From: Candidatus Endomicrobiellum cryptotermitis
GTDB lineage: Bacteria > Elusimicrobiota > Endomicrobiia > Endomicrobiales > Endomicrobiaceae
Reading direction: 5' to 3'
Length of the DNA stretch: 64,000 nt
Assembly (NCBI GenBank): GCA_031257835.1
Contig: JAIRNY010000012.1
Location: 89,343-153,342 of the forward strand
In this document: in pieces, positions 1-10,603 of the stretch
How positions within the stretch are numbered: the first letter of the stretch is position 1
Layout of the letters: each line of letters opens with the position of its first letter
Translations under genes and position numbers: made by a program
The notes under the pieces: generated by a model
What the model was told of the DNA's origin: nothing
The model's input: the letters and a program-made list of their open reading frames with translations, nothing else
Databases searched by the model: none

Positions 1-61
1 CAGATATGAAAACAAAAGATGAAGAAGTAAAATAATAAAACAAAGAAAAACAGTTACAATT

Positions 62-108
62 ATTTTCGGGATGGCGAATGTCTATGTTAGTTTCGTCATC
101 CCGAAAAT
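62..108 (+). terminator. Inverted repeat / probable terminator of the gene upstream of the window
   Basis: ATTTTCGGGATG (62-73) pairs with CATCCCGAAAAT (97-108), followed by TTTT. Confidence 0.6.
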
Positions 109-123
109 TTTTAATGTACAAAA

Positions 124-816
124 ATGAAATTTATAAGAAATGTTTTTGCACTTTTATTAATCCCAACAGTAGCAGCAATAGGATATACTTTTTTTAAAAG
201 TTTTCTTATATTTGTAGTAAATTCCGGAAATAAGTTTGCTACATTTTGGGTAGGAATTTTAGTTTACATTGTGTTTCAAGTTGTTTTATATAAGCCAATG
301 CGTGCATATGTTTTTGGGCACGAGCTATCACATGCTATTGTTGGCATTTTAAGTGGAGCTAAGATAAAAAAGTTTAATGCAGGCAAAGATAGTGGAAATG
401 TAGTTTTAAGTAAAGATAACATATGTATTACATTAGCACCTTACTTTTCCCCTATATACACAATTATTATACTGCTTACTTACTTTTTGTGCAGGTATTT
501 TTTAGACGTAAAACCGTTTTATAATTATTTTCTTTTTTTTGTAGGAATGTCGATAGCTTTTCATATAGCTCTTACAATATATGTGCTTACAATAGAACAG
601 TCAGACTTAAAAGTTTATGGAACTTTTTTTTCTTATATTATAATTCTTTTTATAAATTTTATAGTTTTTACTGTAATTTTTAGTTTAGTATTTTTAAATG
701 AAATAAATATAAAAAGTATTTTTATAGAATATGCTGAAAATATAGTTTCTATATACAAATTTATTTATTATGGAGTATTAGTAGATATATGGGTTTCATT
801 CCAAAAGACGAAATAA
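124..816 (+). CDS. Integral membrane protein, putative M50-like zinc metallopeptidase
   Basis: ORF of 230 aa with HELSHAIVGILSG (HExxH) in a multi-TM context. Confidence 0.55.
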   Translation: MKFIRNVFALLLIPTVAAIGYTFFKSFLIFVVNSGNKFATFWVGILVYIVFQVVLYKPMRAYVFGHELSHAIVGILSGAKIKKFNAGKDSGNVVLSKDNICITLAPYFSPIYTIIILLTYFLCRYFLDVKPFYNYFLFFVGMSIAFHIALTIYVLTIEQSDLKVYGTFFSYIIILFINFIVFTVIFSLVFLNEINIKSIFIEYAENIVSIYKFIYYGVLVDIWVSFQKTK

Positions 817-1382
817 AGAGAAAATTTATACATTTAATGTGCCTTATATATATATTAGCTTATTGGTATTTATCAAAAAAATTTGTTGTTTTGGGTTTAA
901 GTATAGCTATAACTGTAGTTATATTTTTGGAAGTTTTAAGATTTAAAGTACATAGCTTTAATAGTTTTTTTAAAGATAACTTTAAAGGTTTTTATAGACA
1001 ACAAGAAGCAGATAAAATGAGCGGCCTTGTTTGGACACTTTCAGGGGGACTTATTACTATACTAATTTTTCCTAACAAGTATATGGTTTTTGCTAGTTTT
1101 TTCTACTTAGTTTTTGCAGACGCTGCAGCTGCTTTAATAGGAAGGGCTTTTGGTAAGCATAAAATATTGTTTGGCAAAAGTTTAGAAGGCAGCATGGCTT
1201 GTTTTCTGGTATGTTTTATAATAGGTTTATTCATGTTCAATTTTTGGTTTGCATTTATTGGAGCTATTATAGCAACATTTATAGAAGCTGTGCCTTGGAA
1301 ATTAAATGACAATTTTTGGATGCAGATAATTAATGCCGGCATGTTAACTTTGTTGTCTACTGTTTTTGTGTGGTCAAAATGA
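789..1382 (+). CDS. Dolichol kinase / phosphatidate cytidylyltransferase-like membrane protein
   Basis: ORF of 197 aa; FADAAAALIGRAFGKHKILFGKSLEGS motif typical of the family. Confidence 0.65.
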   Translation: MGFIPKDEIKRKFIHLMCLIYILAYWYLSKKFVVLGLSIAITVVIFLEVLRFKVHSFNSFFKDNFKGFYRQQEADKMSGLVWTLSGGLITILIFPNKYMVFASFFYLVFADAAAALIGRAFGKHKILFGKSLEGSMACFLVCFIIGLFMFNFWFAFIGAIIATFIEAVPWKLNDNFWMQIINAGMLTLLSTVFVWSK

Positions 1383-2062
1383 AAAAGATATTAGTAATTT
1401 TATATATTTGCTTTTTTAACTTGTCTATTGCCCAATCAAAAACTTTTTATGCTGACGGCTCTAGATTTGATAAGAAAGTTGCTTTAACTTTTGATGACGG
1501 CCCAGGCAAAGCTACAGAAAAAATATTAGAAATTTTACAAGAAAAAAAGGTTAAAGCTACATTTTTTATGTTAGGGATAAGTGTAGCAAGCAATCCTGAT
1601 CTTGCAAAAGCCATTTTAAGCGAAGGTCACGAAATTGCAAACCATACTTATGGGCACGTAAATTTCTATTCTTACGAAAATGAAGATAAGTCTTTAAAGA
1701 TGGAACAAGAAATTTTAAAAGCAGAAGATATAATAAAAAACACTTTAGGTGTAAAGACTTTTCTAGTCAGGTTTCCTAATGGTTATGCAAGAGAGGATGC
1801 TATATCAACATCAAAGAAGTTAGGGTATTATGTAATTAACTGGAGTTTTGGGACAGATTGGAAAGATATTCTAGCAAGTCAAATGTACTTAAAATACAAA
1901 AAGGCTATAACAAGTGGAGCAATATTTTTAATGCATGATTTGTTTAAAAACGAAAAAGTTATATCGTTTTTAGGAGACTTTATAGATGATATTAAAAATG
2001 AAGGGTACGAAATAGTTACAATAAGTGAGCTTCTTGATATAAAAGGTCCAAATGTAAAATAA
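1370..2062 (+). CDS. Polysaccharide deacetylase (NodB domain)
   Basis: VALTFDDGPG, EIANHTYGHVN, signal peptide-like N-terminus. Confidence 0.9.
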   Translation: MVKMKKILVILYICFFNLSIAQSKTFYADGSRFDKKVALTFDDGPGKATEKILEILQEKKVKATFFMLGISVASNPDLAKAILSEGHEIANHTYGHVNFYSYENEDKSLKMEQEILKAEDIIKNTLGVKTFLVRFPNGYAREDAISTSKKLGYYVINWSFGTDWKDILASQMYLKYKKAITSGAIFLMHDLFKNEKVISFLGDFIDDIKNEGYEIVTISELLDIKGPNVK

Positions 2063-2082
2063 TGATGGAGGTCTTTATTAAA

Positions 2083-2328
2083 GTGGCTAATATTTTAATT
2101 TTATCAGTTGAACAAAGAAAAACTTGTGCTGTAAAAATTCAGGAGACTCTGACAAATTCAGGCTGTGAAATAAAAACAAGACTTGGCATACATGACAGTT
2201 CTTTGCAAACTTTTTCACAAAAAGGGCTTATTATTTTAGAAATCATTGCAGAAAATTCAGAGATTGATAATCTTGTCTTACAACTTCAAAAAATAGATGG
2301 TGTAAAAGTAAAACTTGTAACTATATAG
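2083..2328 (+). CDS. TM1266-like small regulator (iron-only hydrogenase-associated type)
   Basis: ANILILSVEQRKT...ILEIIAENSEIDNLVLQLQKIDGVKVK; GGAGG upstream of GTG at 2083. Confidence 0.55.
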   Translation: MANILILSVEQRKTCAVKIQETLTNSGCEIKTRLGIHDSSLQTFSQKGLIILEIIAENSEIDNLVLQLQKIDGVKVKLVTI

Positions 2329-2373
2329 ATATTTTCTAATAGATTAATTATAATTAAACTGACAATGAAATTA

Positions 2374-3084
2374 TTACATAAAATGTTGTGCAATTAAAAT
2401 AAAAATTATTCCTACAAAAAGCATAAGAGCAGTAGCTCTATTTTTACATTTGTGCGTTTCTGGTATTAAATCAGATGCGGACAAAAATATAAAAGATCCT
2501 GCTGTTATGCCAAGCAAAGATCCGAGGCTAGACGTAGAAATATTGTTTAATAGAAACATACCAAGTATTGTTCCTGCCGGTGTAAAGCAGGCACTAAGCA
2601 AGGAAATATTAAAAATTTTCTTTTTAGACATTCCAGCGTGCAATAAAATACCTGAAATTGTTATGCCGTCTGGAAGTTTGTGTAAGAGTATTGCTAAAGT
2701 TGTTAGAATTCCAAGGTTAGCGTTTGCTTCAAACCCTATTGCAATCATAAGGCCGTCTAATATAGAATGCAACAAAAGCCCTGTTATTGAAGCTACGTGA
2801 GTATGTTTACTGTTTGAACACTCATGGTCATGACAAGGATGAAACAAAACTACAAACTGCAAAAAGAACATAATAGAGAACCCTACTAGGGTATATATCA
2901 TAGTTTTTGAATTTAGTTCTAACCCCTCAGGTATCAAATGGGAAAATGCAAGTGTAAGCATAACACCAGCAGCAAAATTGATTATAAGTAAAGAATTTTT
3001 TTCAGACCATTTATGAAATGTAATAAGTATAATAGAGCCCAGCATTGCAGTGCTAGCTGCTATAAGAGAGTAGACAATTTCCAT
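2374..3084 (-). CDS. ZIP family metal transporter
   Basis: HLIPEGLEL, LHSILDGLMIAIGF, LAILLHKLPDGITISGIL. Confidence 0.85.
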   Translation of the reverse strand: MEIVYSLIAASTAMLGSIILITFHKWSEKNSLLIINFAAGVMLTLAFSHLIPEGLELNSKTMIYTLVGFSIMFFLQFVVLFHPCHDHECSNSKHTHVASITGLLLHSILDGLMIAIGFEANANLGILTTLAILLHKLPDGITISGILLHAGMSKKKIFNISLLSACFTPAGTILGMFLLNNISTSSLGSLLGITAGSFIFLSASDLIPETHKCKNRATALMLFVGIIFILIAQHFM

Positions 3085-3457
3085 CTTTCCTCTGAAAATT
3101 ATTTTTTGTAATTTATTGTATCTTTGTATAAATAACGAATAAAAATTATACTGCAGAAAAATATAGTTAAAACACGATCTACTAAACGATAGTTTTCAAA
3201 TAAACTAAACCCAATGTTATAAAATTGAAAGTACACCTGTATAGAAATTTTTGTTACTAAAAGAGCAAGTAAAAAGAACTACAGATGTGGCCCAAGTCCT
3301 AAGTATAATATTTGCGCTTGTACTGCTAATAGCTTCCACAAAGACAAAGTTCATAGTATTATAAGCGTTATAGGCAAACTTTTTTAGTGTAATGTTTAAA
3401 TATCTGTAAATTTTAAGGTATATATGTTTAAACTTTCAAGTTTTTAAAAAATCTTTA

Positions 3458-4480
3458 TTATAATGTATTTAAATTTTCTTCAGTAAATTTTATAACATTA
3501 AACATCATTTCAACAGCTTTTTGTGGAAACTTCCCTACGGAAGTTTCTGCTGAAAGCATTGTATAGTCTGTCCCATCGATAACAGCATTTGCAATATCGC
3601 ATACTTCTGCTCGTGTTGGAACAGGATTTTCTATCATGCTGTCAAGCATTTGTGTTGCAGTAATCACAAAATTATTATGTTTTTTACATTTTTTAATTAT
3701 ATGTTTTTGCATTATAGGTACTTCATATATAGGTATAGATACACCCATGTCACCTCTTGCTACCATTATGCCGCTTGTAATAGCCATAATTTTTTCGATG
3801 TTTTTTATTCCAGACATGTCTTCAATTTTTGCTACAAGTTTACATTTTATATTGTTCTTTTCTTTTAGTATATCTACTAAAGGTTGCATGTCTTGTGCGT
3901 TTCTAACAAAGGAATTTGCTACAAAGTCTAAATCTTTTTCTAAAGCAAACATAAACCCTTTTTTATCTTTTTCTTCTAATAACTCAAACTCAAGCTTTGC
4001 ACAAGGTATATTAACGCCTTTAGATGTTTTTAAAAGATAGTCCATTTGTACTTGTGCAATTACTTCGTCTTCTCTTGAAGATAACACTTTTAAAGTTAGA
4101 TTTCCGTCTTCAATAAAGATTGTAAGCCCTTCTTTAATAACTGTAAAAGAGTTGGGGTAATCTATATGGACTATTTTGTTGTTTCCTACTACATTTTTTC
4201 TTGTTAGGATTATTTCCTGTCCTTTCTTTAATTCTACTTCTTCATTTTCAATTTTCCCTACTCTAATCCTATGCCCTTCAAGATCTGCAAGAATCTTAAT
4301 ATTTTTATTATATTTTTTGTTGACGCTTCTAATCATTTCAATGTCTTGTTCATGCTCTTGAAAATTTCCATGAGAAAAATTGAGTCTTACTATAGTCATA
4401 CCGCTTTCTGCTAGCGTTTTTAGTATTTCAATAGAACGTATAGAAGGCCCCATTGTACATATTATTCCTGTTTTAACCAC
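3458..4480 (-). CDS. pyk: Pyruvate kinase, short form lacking the C-terminal domain
   Basis: TGIICTMGPSIRSIEIL, ILADLEGHRIRVG, MVARGDMGVSIP, ITATQMLDSMIENPVPTRAEVCDIANAVIDGTDYTMLSAETSVGKFP; only 340 aa. Confidence 0.85.
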   Translation of the reverse strand: MVKTGIICTMGPSIRSIEILKTLAESGMTIVRLNFSHGNFQEHEQDIEMIRSVNKKYNKNIKILADLEGHRIRVGKIENEEVELKKGQEIILTRKNVVGNNKIVHIDYPNSFTVIKEGLTIFIEDGNLTLKVLSSREDEVIAQVQMDYLLKTSKGVNIPCAKLEFELLEEKDKKGFMFALEKDLDFVANSFVRNAQDMQPLVDILKEKNNIKCKLVAKIEDMSGIKNIEKIMAITSGIMVARGDMGVSIPIYEVPIMQKHIIKKCKKHNNFVITATQMLDSMIENPVPTRAEVCDIANAVIDGTDYTMLSAETSVGKFPQKAVEMMFNVIKFTEENLNTL

Positions 4481-4704
4481 AAAACAACTCCTTTTTATGT
4501 AGGCATTTGCTATTTTAAAATGAATTTATATAAGAGAGCAAGCATCTTAAAATAAATAAAAAAAGTGTAAATTCTGATGAATTCACTGCGGAAATTATAT
4601 AAAAATGATTGTTTAAAGTCAATGTGCATATTTGACTAAAAAGTAAAAAATTTGCATAATATATCTTGGTGTAGATGAAGAGGCATAAAAGGAGAAGTTA
4701 TAAA

Positions 4705-5037
4705 ATGAAAGAAGCAATACATCCAAAATATGAAGACTGCACAGTTTCTTGTGCGTGTGGTTATACATTTAAGACTCGCTCGACAAGACCATTTATAAAT
4801 TTAGAGATTTGCTCTAACTGTCATCCATTTTTTACAGGTAAGCAGAAACTTATAGATACTGCTGGCCGTGTTGAAAAATTTCAGAAACGTTTTGCTAGAA
4901 CAGAGGGCAAAACAGTTGTAATAAAAAAAGCTAAAAAGGTAACATCGTCAAGAAAAACAACAGGGAAGGTCTTAACAACTTCTCCAAAAAAAGTAAAAAC
5001 AGCAACAAAGAAAGAAAAAGAGTCTAAAACAAAATAG
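4705..5037 (+). CDS. rpmE: 50S ribosomal protein L31 with Lys-rich C-terminal extension
   Basis: [57 protein letters not shown]. Confidence 0.92.
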   Translation: MKEAIHPKYEDCTVSCACGYTFKTRSTRPFINLEICSNCHPFFTGKQKLIDTAGRVEKFQKRFARTEGKTVVIKKAKKVTSSRKTTGKVLTTSPKKVKTATKKEKESKTK

Positions 5038-5054
5038 TTAAATAAAAGCATTAT

Positions 5055-5098
5055 ATATGGAAGAACCTCTAGTTATTGGGATCCTTCCATATTTTTTT
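5055..5098 (+). terminator. Rho-independent terminator after rpmE
   Basis: ATATGGAAG (5055-5063) pairs with CTTCCATAT (5084-5092), then a T-run. Confidence 0.75.
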
Positions 5099-5178
5099 AT
5101 ATTAATATTTTTAACATTATAGAATTGTGCTTTATCTAGAAGTTTTTAGCAGGTTTGTAGTTTTAATGAGGAACTTTA

Positions 5179-6249
5179 ATGCTTTTAGAAAAATTGAAGT
5201 TATTTAAAAAACAGTTTGAAGAGACTGAAAACAGTCTTGGTAACTCTTCTATTGTTTTAGATAAAGAAAAATATAAAGAGCTTACCAAACAACATTCTTA
5301 TTTAAAACCGTTAGCAGAAAAGTATGCCCAATACTTAAAACTTTTAAATGATATAGAAGGTGCAGAAGAACTAAAAAAATCTGAAAATGTAGAAATAAGA
5401 GACCTGGCAATATCAGAGTATAACGATCTTATTGAACAGAAAGAGAAAATGCAAACAGAAATAAAAGTTTTGCTTATTCCTACAGATCCTAATGATGGCA
5501 AAGATATTATTGTAGAAATACGTGCTGGCACAGGTGGAGAAGAGGCAGCATTATTTGTCGGCGACTTATACAGGATGTATACGAGATTTGCTGATAGAAA
5601 TGGTTGGCGGTATGAAATTTTAGATTCAAATTCAACAGGGTTAGGAGGTCTTAAAGAAGTTGTTTTTGAATTAAGTGGTACTAATGTTTGGCGCAACTTG
5701 AAATTTGAAAGAGGCACTCACAGAGTCCAGAGAGTACCTGCAACAGAAGCATCTGGTAGAGTGCATACCTCTGCGGTTACTGTTGCGGTTTTGCCGCAAG
5801 CGCAGGAAGTTGATGTCAAAATAAAAATGGAAGATTTAAGAATTGACACATATAGAGCTTCAGGAGCAGGTGGGCAACATGTAAATAAAACAGACTCTGC
5901 AATAAGAATTACACATTTGCCCACTGGGCTTGTGGTTTCTTGTCAAGATGAAAGAAGTCAAATAAAAAATAGAGCAAAAGCTTTTAAAGTTTTAAGAGCA
6001 AAACTATATGAACAAAAAGTTATAGAACAAGAAAAACAGCTTTCAAACGAAAGAAAACAACAAGTGGGGTCTGGAGATAGGTCTGAAAAAATAAGAACAT
6101 ATAATTTCCCTCAAAATAGAATAACAGACCATAGGATAGGTTATAGTGTTTACAATATTACAGAAGTTATGGATGGGGATTTATCGGAACTCATAAATAA
6201 GTTAATAGAGGCTGACATTGAAGAAAAGTTAAAGGTTAATAATATTTGA
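5179..6249 (+). CDS. prfA: Peptide chain release factor 1
   Basis: GAGGQHVNKTDSAIRITHLPTG; full length 356 aa. Confidence 0.97.
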   Translation: MLLEKLKLFKKQFEETENSLGNSSIVLDKEKYKELTKQHSYLKPLAEKYAQYLKLLNDIEGAEELKKSENVEIRDLAISEYNDLIEQKEKMQTEIKVLLIPTDPNDGKDIIVEIRAGTGGEEAALFVGDLYRMYTRFADRNGWRYEILDSNSTGLGGLKEVVFELSGTNVWRNLKFERGTHRVQRVPATEASGRVHTSAVTVAVLPQAQEVDVKIKMEDLRIDTYRASGAGGQHVNKTDSAIRITHLPTGLVVSCQDERSQIKNRAKAFKVLRAKLYEQKVIEQEKQLSNERKQQVGSGDRSEKIRTYNFPQNRITDHRIGYSVYNITEVMDGDLSELINKLIEADIEEKLKVNNI

Positions 6250-7103
6250 TGTTTAACAAGTATGACGTATTTTCAGTTTTACAGACAGCTAAAAACTTTT
6301 TAAAGTTTAAAGAACTGTCAGATTATAAATCTGATGTAGAGGTTCTTTTAAGTTTTTTACTACAAATAAAACGGTCTAGATTACCATTTGTATATAATCA
6401 AATTTTATCTTTTAATCAAATTTGCCAGTTTGAAAAATATATTTTAAGACTAGCTAAAAGAGAACCAGTAGATTATATAACAGGTTATGCTGGTTTTATG
6501 GAATTTGAGTTTAAAGTTGATAAAAATGTTTTAATACCTAGACCAGAAACAGAATTTTTAGTAGAAGCAGTATTAAATTTAGCAAAAAAAGAAACTAATT
6601 TAAAAATTTTAGATTTATGTACAGGATCTGGCTGTATAGCTATAAGTCTTGCAAAAATGGGAGCATTTAAAACTATTATAGCAACAGACATTAATAAGTG
6701 TTCTTTAAAGCTTGCCAAAGAAAATGCAAAAATTAATGGTGTAAAAAGTATAAAGTTTATTGAAAGTGATATTTTTGCAAATTTACAACAAAATAAGTTT
6801 GATGTCATTGTTTCTAATCCTCCCTATGTCAGTCAGGAAGAATATCTTACTTTAGAAAAAGATTTAATGTATGAACCAAAACTTGCTTTAATAGCAAAAG
6901 ATGATGGTTTATTTTTCTATAGTGAAATTGCAAAAAATGTTAAAAAGTTTTTAAACAATACTGGTTATGTAGTTTTGGAACTAAATCCAAATAAAGTAAA
7001 CCAGATAAAACAAATGTTTATAGATAACAATTTTAAAGGAATAGAGATAATAAAAGACTATTTAAGTTTGCCAAGAGTATTTAAAGTAAAAATTTTTATA
7101 TAA
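6246..7103 (+). CDS. prmC: Release factor glutamine methyltransferase
   Basis: LIPRPETEFLVE, LDLCTGSGCIAISLAK, VSNPPYV; overlaps prfA by 4 nt. Confidence 0.95.
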   Translation: MMFNKYDVFSVLQTAKNFLKFKELSDYKSDVEVLLSFLLQIKRSRLPFVYNQILSFNQICQFEKYILRLAKREPVDYITGYAGFMEFEFKVDKNVLIPRPETEFLVEAVLNLAKKETNLKILDLCTGSGCIAISLAKMGAFKTIIATDINKCSLKLAKENAKINGVKSIKFIESDIFANLQQNKFDVIVSNPPYVSQEEYLTLEKDLMYEPKLALIAKDDGLFFYSEIAKNVKKFLNNTGYVVLELNPNKVNQIKQMFIDNNFKGIEIIKDYLSLPRVFKVKIFI

Positions 7104-7176
7104 TACGTCCTGTTTGGATAATTAATCGTCTCACTATAAAGAACTTTTAAAATGAAAACAAGACTTGGAGGTTGCA

Positions 7177-8427
7177 GTGAATAATATTGATAGGGGTTGG
7201 GTTTTAACGTGTTTTGGTACAGCAGTAGGAGCAGGAATTCTATTTTTGCCGATTCAAGCGGGATTTTGTGGTGTTTGGCCAATAATTTTTTTAACAGCAA
7301 TTATCTTTCCAATAACATATATTTCTCATAGGGGTATAACTAGAATTGTAGCTTCTTGCCAAAAAGAAACTGACATTGTTGGTGCAGTTGAACATGATTT
7401 AGGTTCTACTACTGGTTTTGTGGTTTCAGTTTTGTACTTTTTGTCAATTATAACAATCTGTGTTGGTTATGCAACAGGATTAACAAATCTTATTGGTACA
7501 TTTTTAGTAAATCAGTTGCAACTTAGTGTAATTCCTAGACCATTATTGACATTTATTATTTTGTCTATTATGACAAGTATTCTTTTAGGCAATGAAAAAC
7601 TGATGATAACTATTACATCTATAATTACTTTTCCGTTAATTATATTGTTGTTTGGGGTATCTTTATATATGATACCTCAATGGAATATGTCTGCTTTTCA
7701 TTTGAAGTTTATTTTAAAAGATTTTATAAAAAATATTTTTTTATTGTTACCTATTTTAATATTCTCTATGAACTTTTCCCCGGTATGTTCTGTTTTGGGT
7801 GTTTTTTATAGAAAAAAATATGGTAACAGTCAAGAAGCTATTAAAAGATCCGATAATGTTGTTAAATGGACCTCTATTCTTTTATTGTTCTTTGTTATCT
7901 TTTTTGTGTTTTCTCTGTTTTTCTCCATTACTCCAGATGTTTTGAAGGTAGCTAAAACACAAAATTTAGATACCCTGTCTGCAATAGCTATAGTAACAGA
8001 AAACCCTTTAGAAAAATATTTTGTGTACATTTTTCCTACAGTAGCCTTTCTTGCAATAGCAAGTTCTTACTTTGGCCACTTTACAGGAACAAGAGAAGGT
8101 TTAAGTGGAGTTATAATAAGAATCGTAACTTTTTTAGTTAAACCTAGTTATAAGGAAAAGCTCAACTCAAATACAATTCCAATAAAACTCATAAGCACTT
8201 TACTACTTTTTGCTTTTCTTTGGATTTTAGCGGTATATAATCCGTCAATTTTAACTATTATAAGTGCATTGTCAGCTCCTATAATTGCAATGTATGCGTA
8301 TTTAATGCCTATAATAATGATGAAAAAAGTTCCAAGGTTACGCGTGTATCGTTCAAAATTAGCTGCTCTTGTTTTTATTATGGGCATACTAACAATGGTT
8401 GGGTATGTTGTTGGAAAAATGATATAA
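7177..8427 (+). CDS. Amino acid permease, SdaC/HAAAP-type serine transporter
   Basis: GWVLTCFGTAVGAGILFLPIQAG; about 11 TM segments; adjacent to serine dehydratase remnant. Confidence 0.8.
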   Translation: MNNIDRGWVLTCFGTAVGAGILFLPIQAGFCGVWPIIFLTAIIFPITYISHRGITRIVASCQKETDIVGAVEHDLGSTTGFVVSVLYFLSIITICVGYATGLTNLIGTFLVNQLQLSVIPRPLLTFIILSIMTSILLGNEKLMITITSIITFPLIILLFGVSLYMIPQWNMSAFHLKFILKDFIKNIFLLLPILIFSMNFSPVCSVLGVFYRKKYGNSQEAIKRSDNVVKWTSILLLFFVIFFVFSLFFSITPDVLKVAKTQNLDTLSAIAIVTENPLEKYFVYIFPTVAFLAIASSYFGHFTGTREGLSGVIIRIVTFLVKPSYKEKLNSNTIPIKLISTLLLFAFLWILAVYNPSILTIISALSAPIIAMYAYLMPIIMMKKVPRLRVYRSKLAALVFIMGILTMVGYVVGKMI

Positions 8428-8439
8428 AAGAGCAAGATA

Positions 8440-8908
8440 ATGACTGATAAAATAATAACAATGTCTATATTTGCCCTTTTAAAAACAGGTCCAGGCTCGT
8501 CTAGTTCTCATACTATTGCCCATATGAAGGCAGGTTTTGATTTTTCTAAACGTATTAAAACTTTTAGTGAAAAGATTTTAAATGATGCAAAAGGTGTATG
8601 GCTCTTTATCTGCAACTGGTAAAGGCCATGGCACTACAGCGATGTTATTATAAGGCTATGGGTAACAAGCCGTCTACTTGTCCTCTTAAATTAACTTGTG
8701 CCCCTGCCCTGTTGGCGGCTATGTGCAAATTCCATGCATAAAACGTAATGCTATAGGTGCAGTTAATGCGTGTAATGCGGCTCTTAACACTCATATAGTG
8801 TCTTTTGAGACTACAGTAAAAGCTATGGGAGAAATATGTAGAGATATGAGATGTAAATTTAAAGAGACAGCATTAGGTGGACTTGCCGTTTGTATGCCAT
8901 GTTGTTAG
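8440..8908 (+). pseudogene. L-serine dehydratase remnant
   Basis: SIFALLKTGPGSSSSHTIAHMKAGFDF then broken frames with CPCPVGGYVQIPCIKRNAIGAVNACNAA; frameshifts and internal deletion. Confidence 0.85.
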
Positions 8909-8972
8909 TTTTTAGACGGTATAATTGCAAATGGTGCGCTTTTATTATATAATCTTAGCACAATTTCATTTT

Positions 8973-9046
8973 GCTGCCATCGTCTAGCGGTTTAGGACAT
9001 CGCCCTCTCAAGGCGGAAATCACGGGTTCAAATCCCGTTGGCAGCG
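8973..9046 (+). tRNA. tRNA-Glu (CTC)
   Basis: Acceptor GCTGCCA/TGGCAGC; anticodon region CCCTCTCAAGG; T-loop GGGTTCAAATCCC. Confidence 0.93.
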
Positions 9047-9052
9047 TTTTAT

Positions 9053-9126
9053 GCGCCCATAGCTCAATTGGATAGAGCATTTGACTACGAATCAAAAGGC
9101 TAGAGGTTCAACTCCTCTTGGGCGCG
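9053..9126 (+). tRNA. tRNA-Arg (ACG)
   Basis: Acceptor GCGCCCA/TGGGCGC; anticodon arm TTTGA-CTACGAA-TCAAA. Confidence 0.93.
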
Positions 9127-9359
9127 CTCAAAAACCTATCCTGCCATACAGCTACATCTTTAATAATTCCTGCATGATTAATCAATTCAGCTAATACCTG
9201 ACTTATTTTAAACTTTAAGAAAGAGGCTAAACTCCAACTATAAAATCAGAATTTTGAATTGGTTGTATTTATTCAATTTTACTATGAGTTGTATATATTT
9301 TTTTGTTATAATGCACTTTATGTAATTTTTAGTTTAAATTGTATGATTAGGAGATAAAA

Positions 9360-9590
9360 ATGACATTAAAAGAAAAAGTAGAGCAAGCATTAGACTCAGT
9401 AAGACCACACCTTCAAGCAGATGGTGGAGATGTTGAGTTGGTAGATGTATCAGAAGACGGTGTAGCAAAAGTAAGATTGACAGGAGTTTGTGGCTGTTGT
9501 CCAATGTCTCAGATGACTTTACAACATGGTGTTACAAATGCAGTCAAGCAAGCTGTTCCTGAAATAAAAGAAGTTCAGTCTGTAAATTAA
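9360..9590 (+). CDS. NifU-like C-terminal domain protein (Fe-S scaffold)
   Basis: VRPHLQADGGDVELV...LTGVCGCCPMSQMTLQHGV. Confidence 0.93.
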   Translation: MTLKEKVEQALDSVRPHLQADGGDVELVDVSEDGVAKVRLTGVCGCCPMSQMTLQHGVTNAVKQAVPEIKEVQSVN

Positions 9591-9610
9591 TTCGTAAGTG
9601 GGTAAGTGAA

Positions 9611-10528
9611 ATGAAAGTAAAAGTACGAATACCGTCATCAACTGCAAATTTGGGACCAGGTTTTGACATTTTTGGAGCGGCTCTTTGCCTCTACAATACA
9701 TTTGAGGCAAAGTATGTGCCTAATGTTAAAAAGACAACTTTTATTATTAAAGGAGAAGGAAAAAAGACTCTTGATATAGGTAAAAAAAATCTTCTTTGGC
9801 AATCTATGCAAGAAACGTTTATTGTTCTTAAAGAAACAAAGTATAATTTAAATAATTTAAATATAACCATAAATAACAATATTCCTTTAAGTGGAGGGCT
9901 TGGTTATAGTTCTACAGCTATAGTTGGTGGCATTATGCTTGCCAACGCTTTATGTAAAAACAAGTTAGATAAGTCGCAAATAGCAAACCTTGCAATTAAA
10001 ATTGAAGGTCATCCGGATAATGTTATTCCTGCAATTTTTGGCGGACTTTGCATATGTAGTAAAGATAAAAATGAAAATCATGGAACAGTTATACATCTCC
10101 CCATCCCAAAATTAAAAGTGGTTTTATGTGTTCCTTCTTTTGAGCTTAGGACAAAACGTTCTCGACACATTTTGCCTAAGATAATAGACATAAATGATGT
10201 TGTTTTTAATATGTCTAAGGTAGCGCTTCTTACAGCTGCTTTTTGTTGTGCAGATTACCCTCTTTTAAGACAGGCTATGCAAGATAAGCTTCATCAACCT
10301 TACAGAGGAAAGATGATACCAGCTATGAACGAAGTTTTTCAAGCGGCTCTTAATGCTAAAGCTTTTGGAGCGTTTCTGTCTGGGTCAGGCCCTACTTTAG
10401 CTGCTTTATGTGATAAAAAGGACGCCAACAACGTACAAAAGGCCATGAAAAATGTTTGGGAAGCAGAAAGCATTTCTGTAAAAACTTATATATTAGATTT
10501 TGATGTTAAAGGTGCTACAATAATTTAA
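9611..10528 (+). CDS. thrB: Homoserine kinase
   Basis: PSSTANLGPGFDIFG, PLSGGLGYSSTAIVGG (GHMP), GAFLSGSGPTLAAL. Confidence 0.95.
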   Translation: MKVKVRIPSSTANLGPGFDIFGAALCLYNTFEAKYVPNVKKTTFIIKGEGKKTLDIGKKNLLWQSMQETFIVLKETKYNLNNLNITINNNIPLSGGLGYSSTAIVGGIMLANALCKNKLDKSQIANLAIKIEGHPDNVIPAIFGGLCICSKDKNENHGTVIHLPIPKLKVVLCVPSFELRTKRSRHILPKIIDINDVVFNMSKVALLTAAFCCADYPLLRQAMQDKLHQPYRGKMIPAMNEVFQAALNAKAFGAFLSGSGPTLAALCDKKDANNVQKAMKNVWEAESISVKTYILDFDVKGATII

Positions 10529-10603
10529 ATATTCAGATGTCACTACTTTTAAATAGTTAAAATTGTTTTTAAGTTATCATAAAGTTATTGAAGGAGAGAA
10601 AAT

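Noticed and set aside
3085-3457. Possible membrane-protein remnant (minus: MNFVFVEAISSTSANIILRTWATSVVLFTCSFSNKNFYTGVLSIL)
   Set aside because: Too short and broken to assign to a family.
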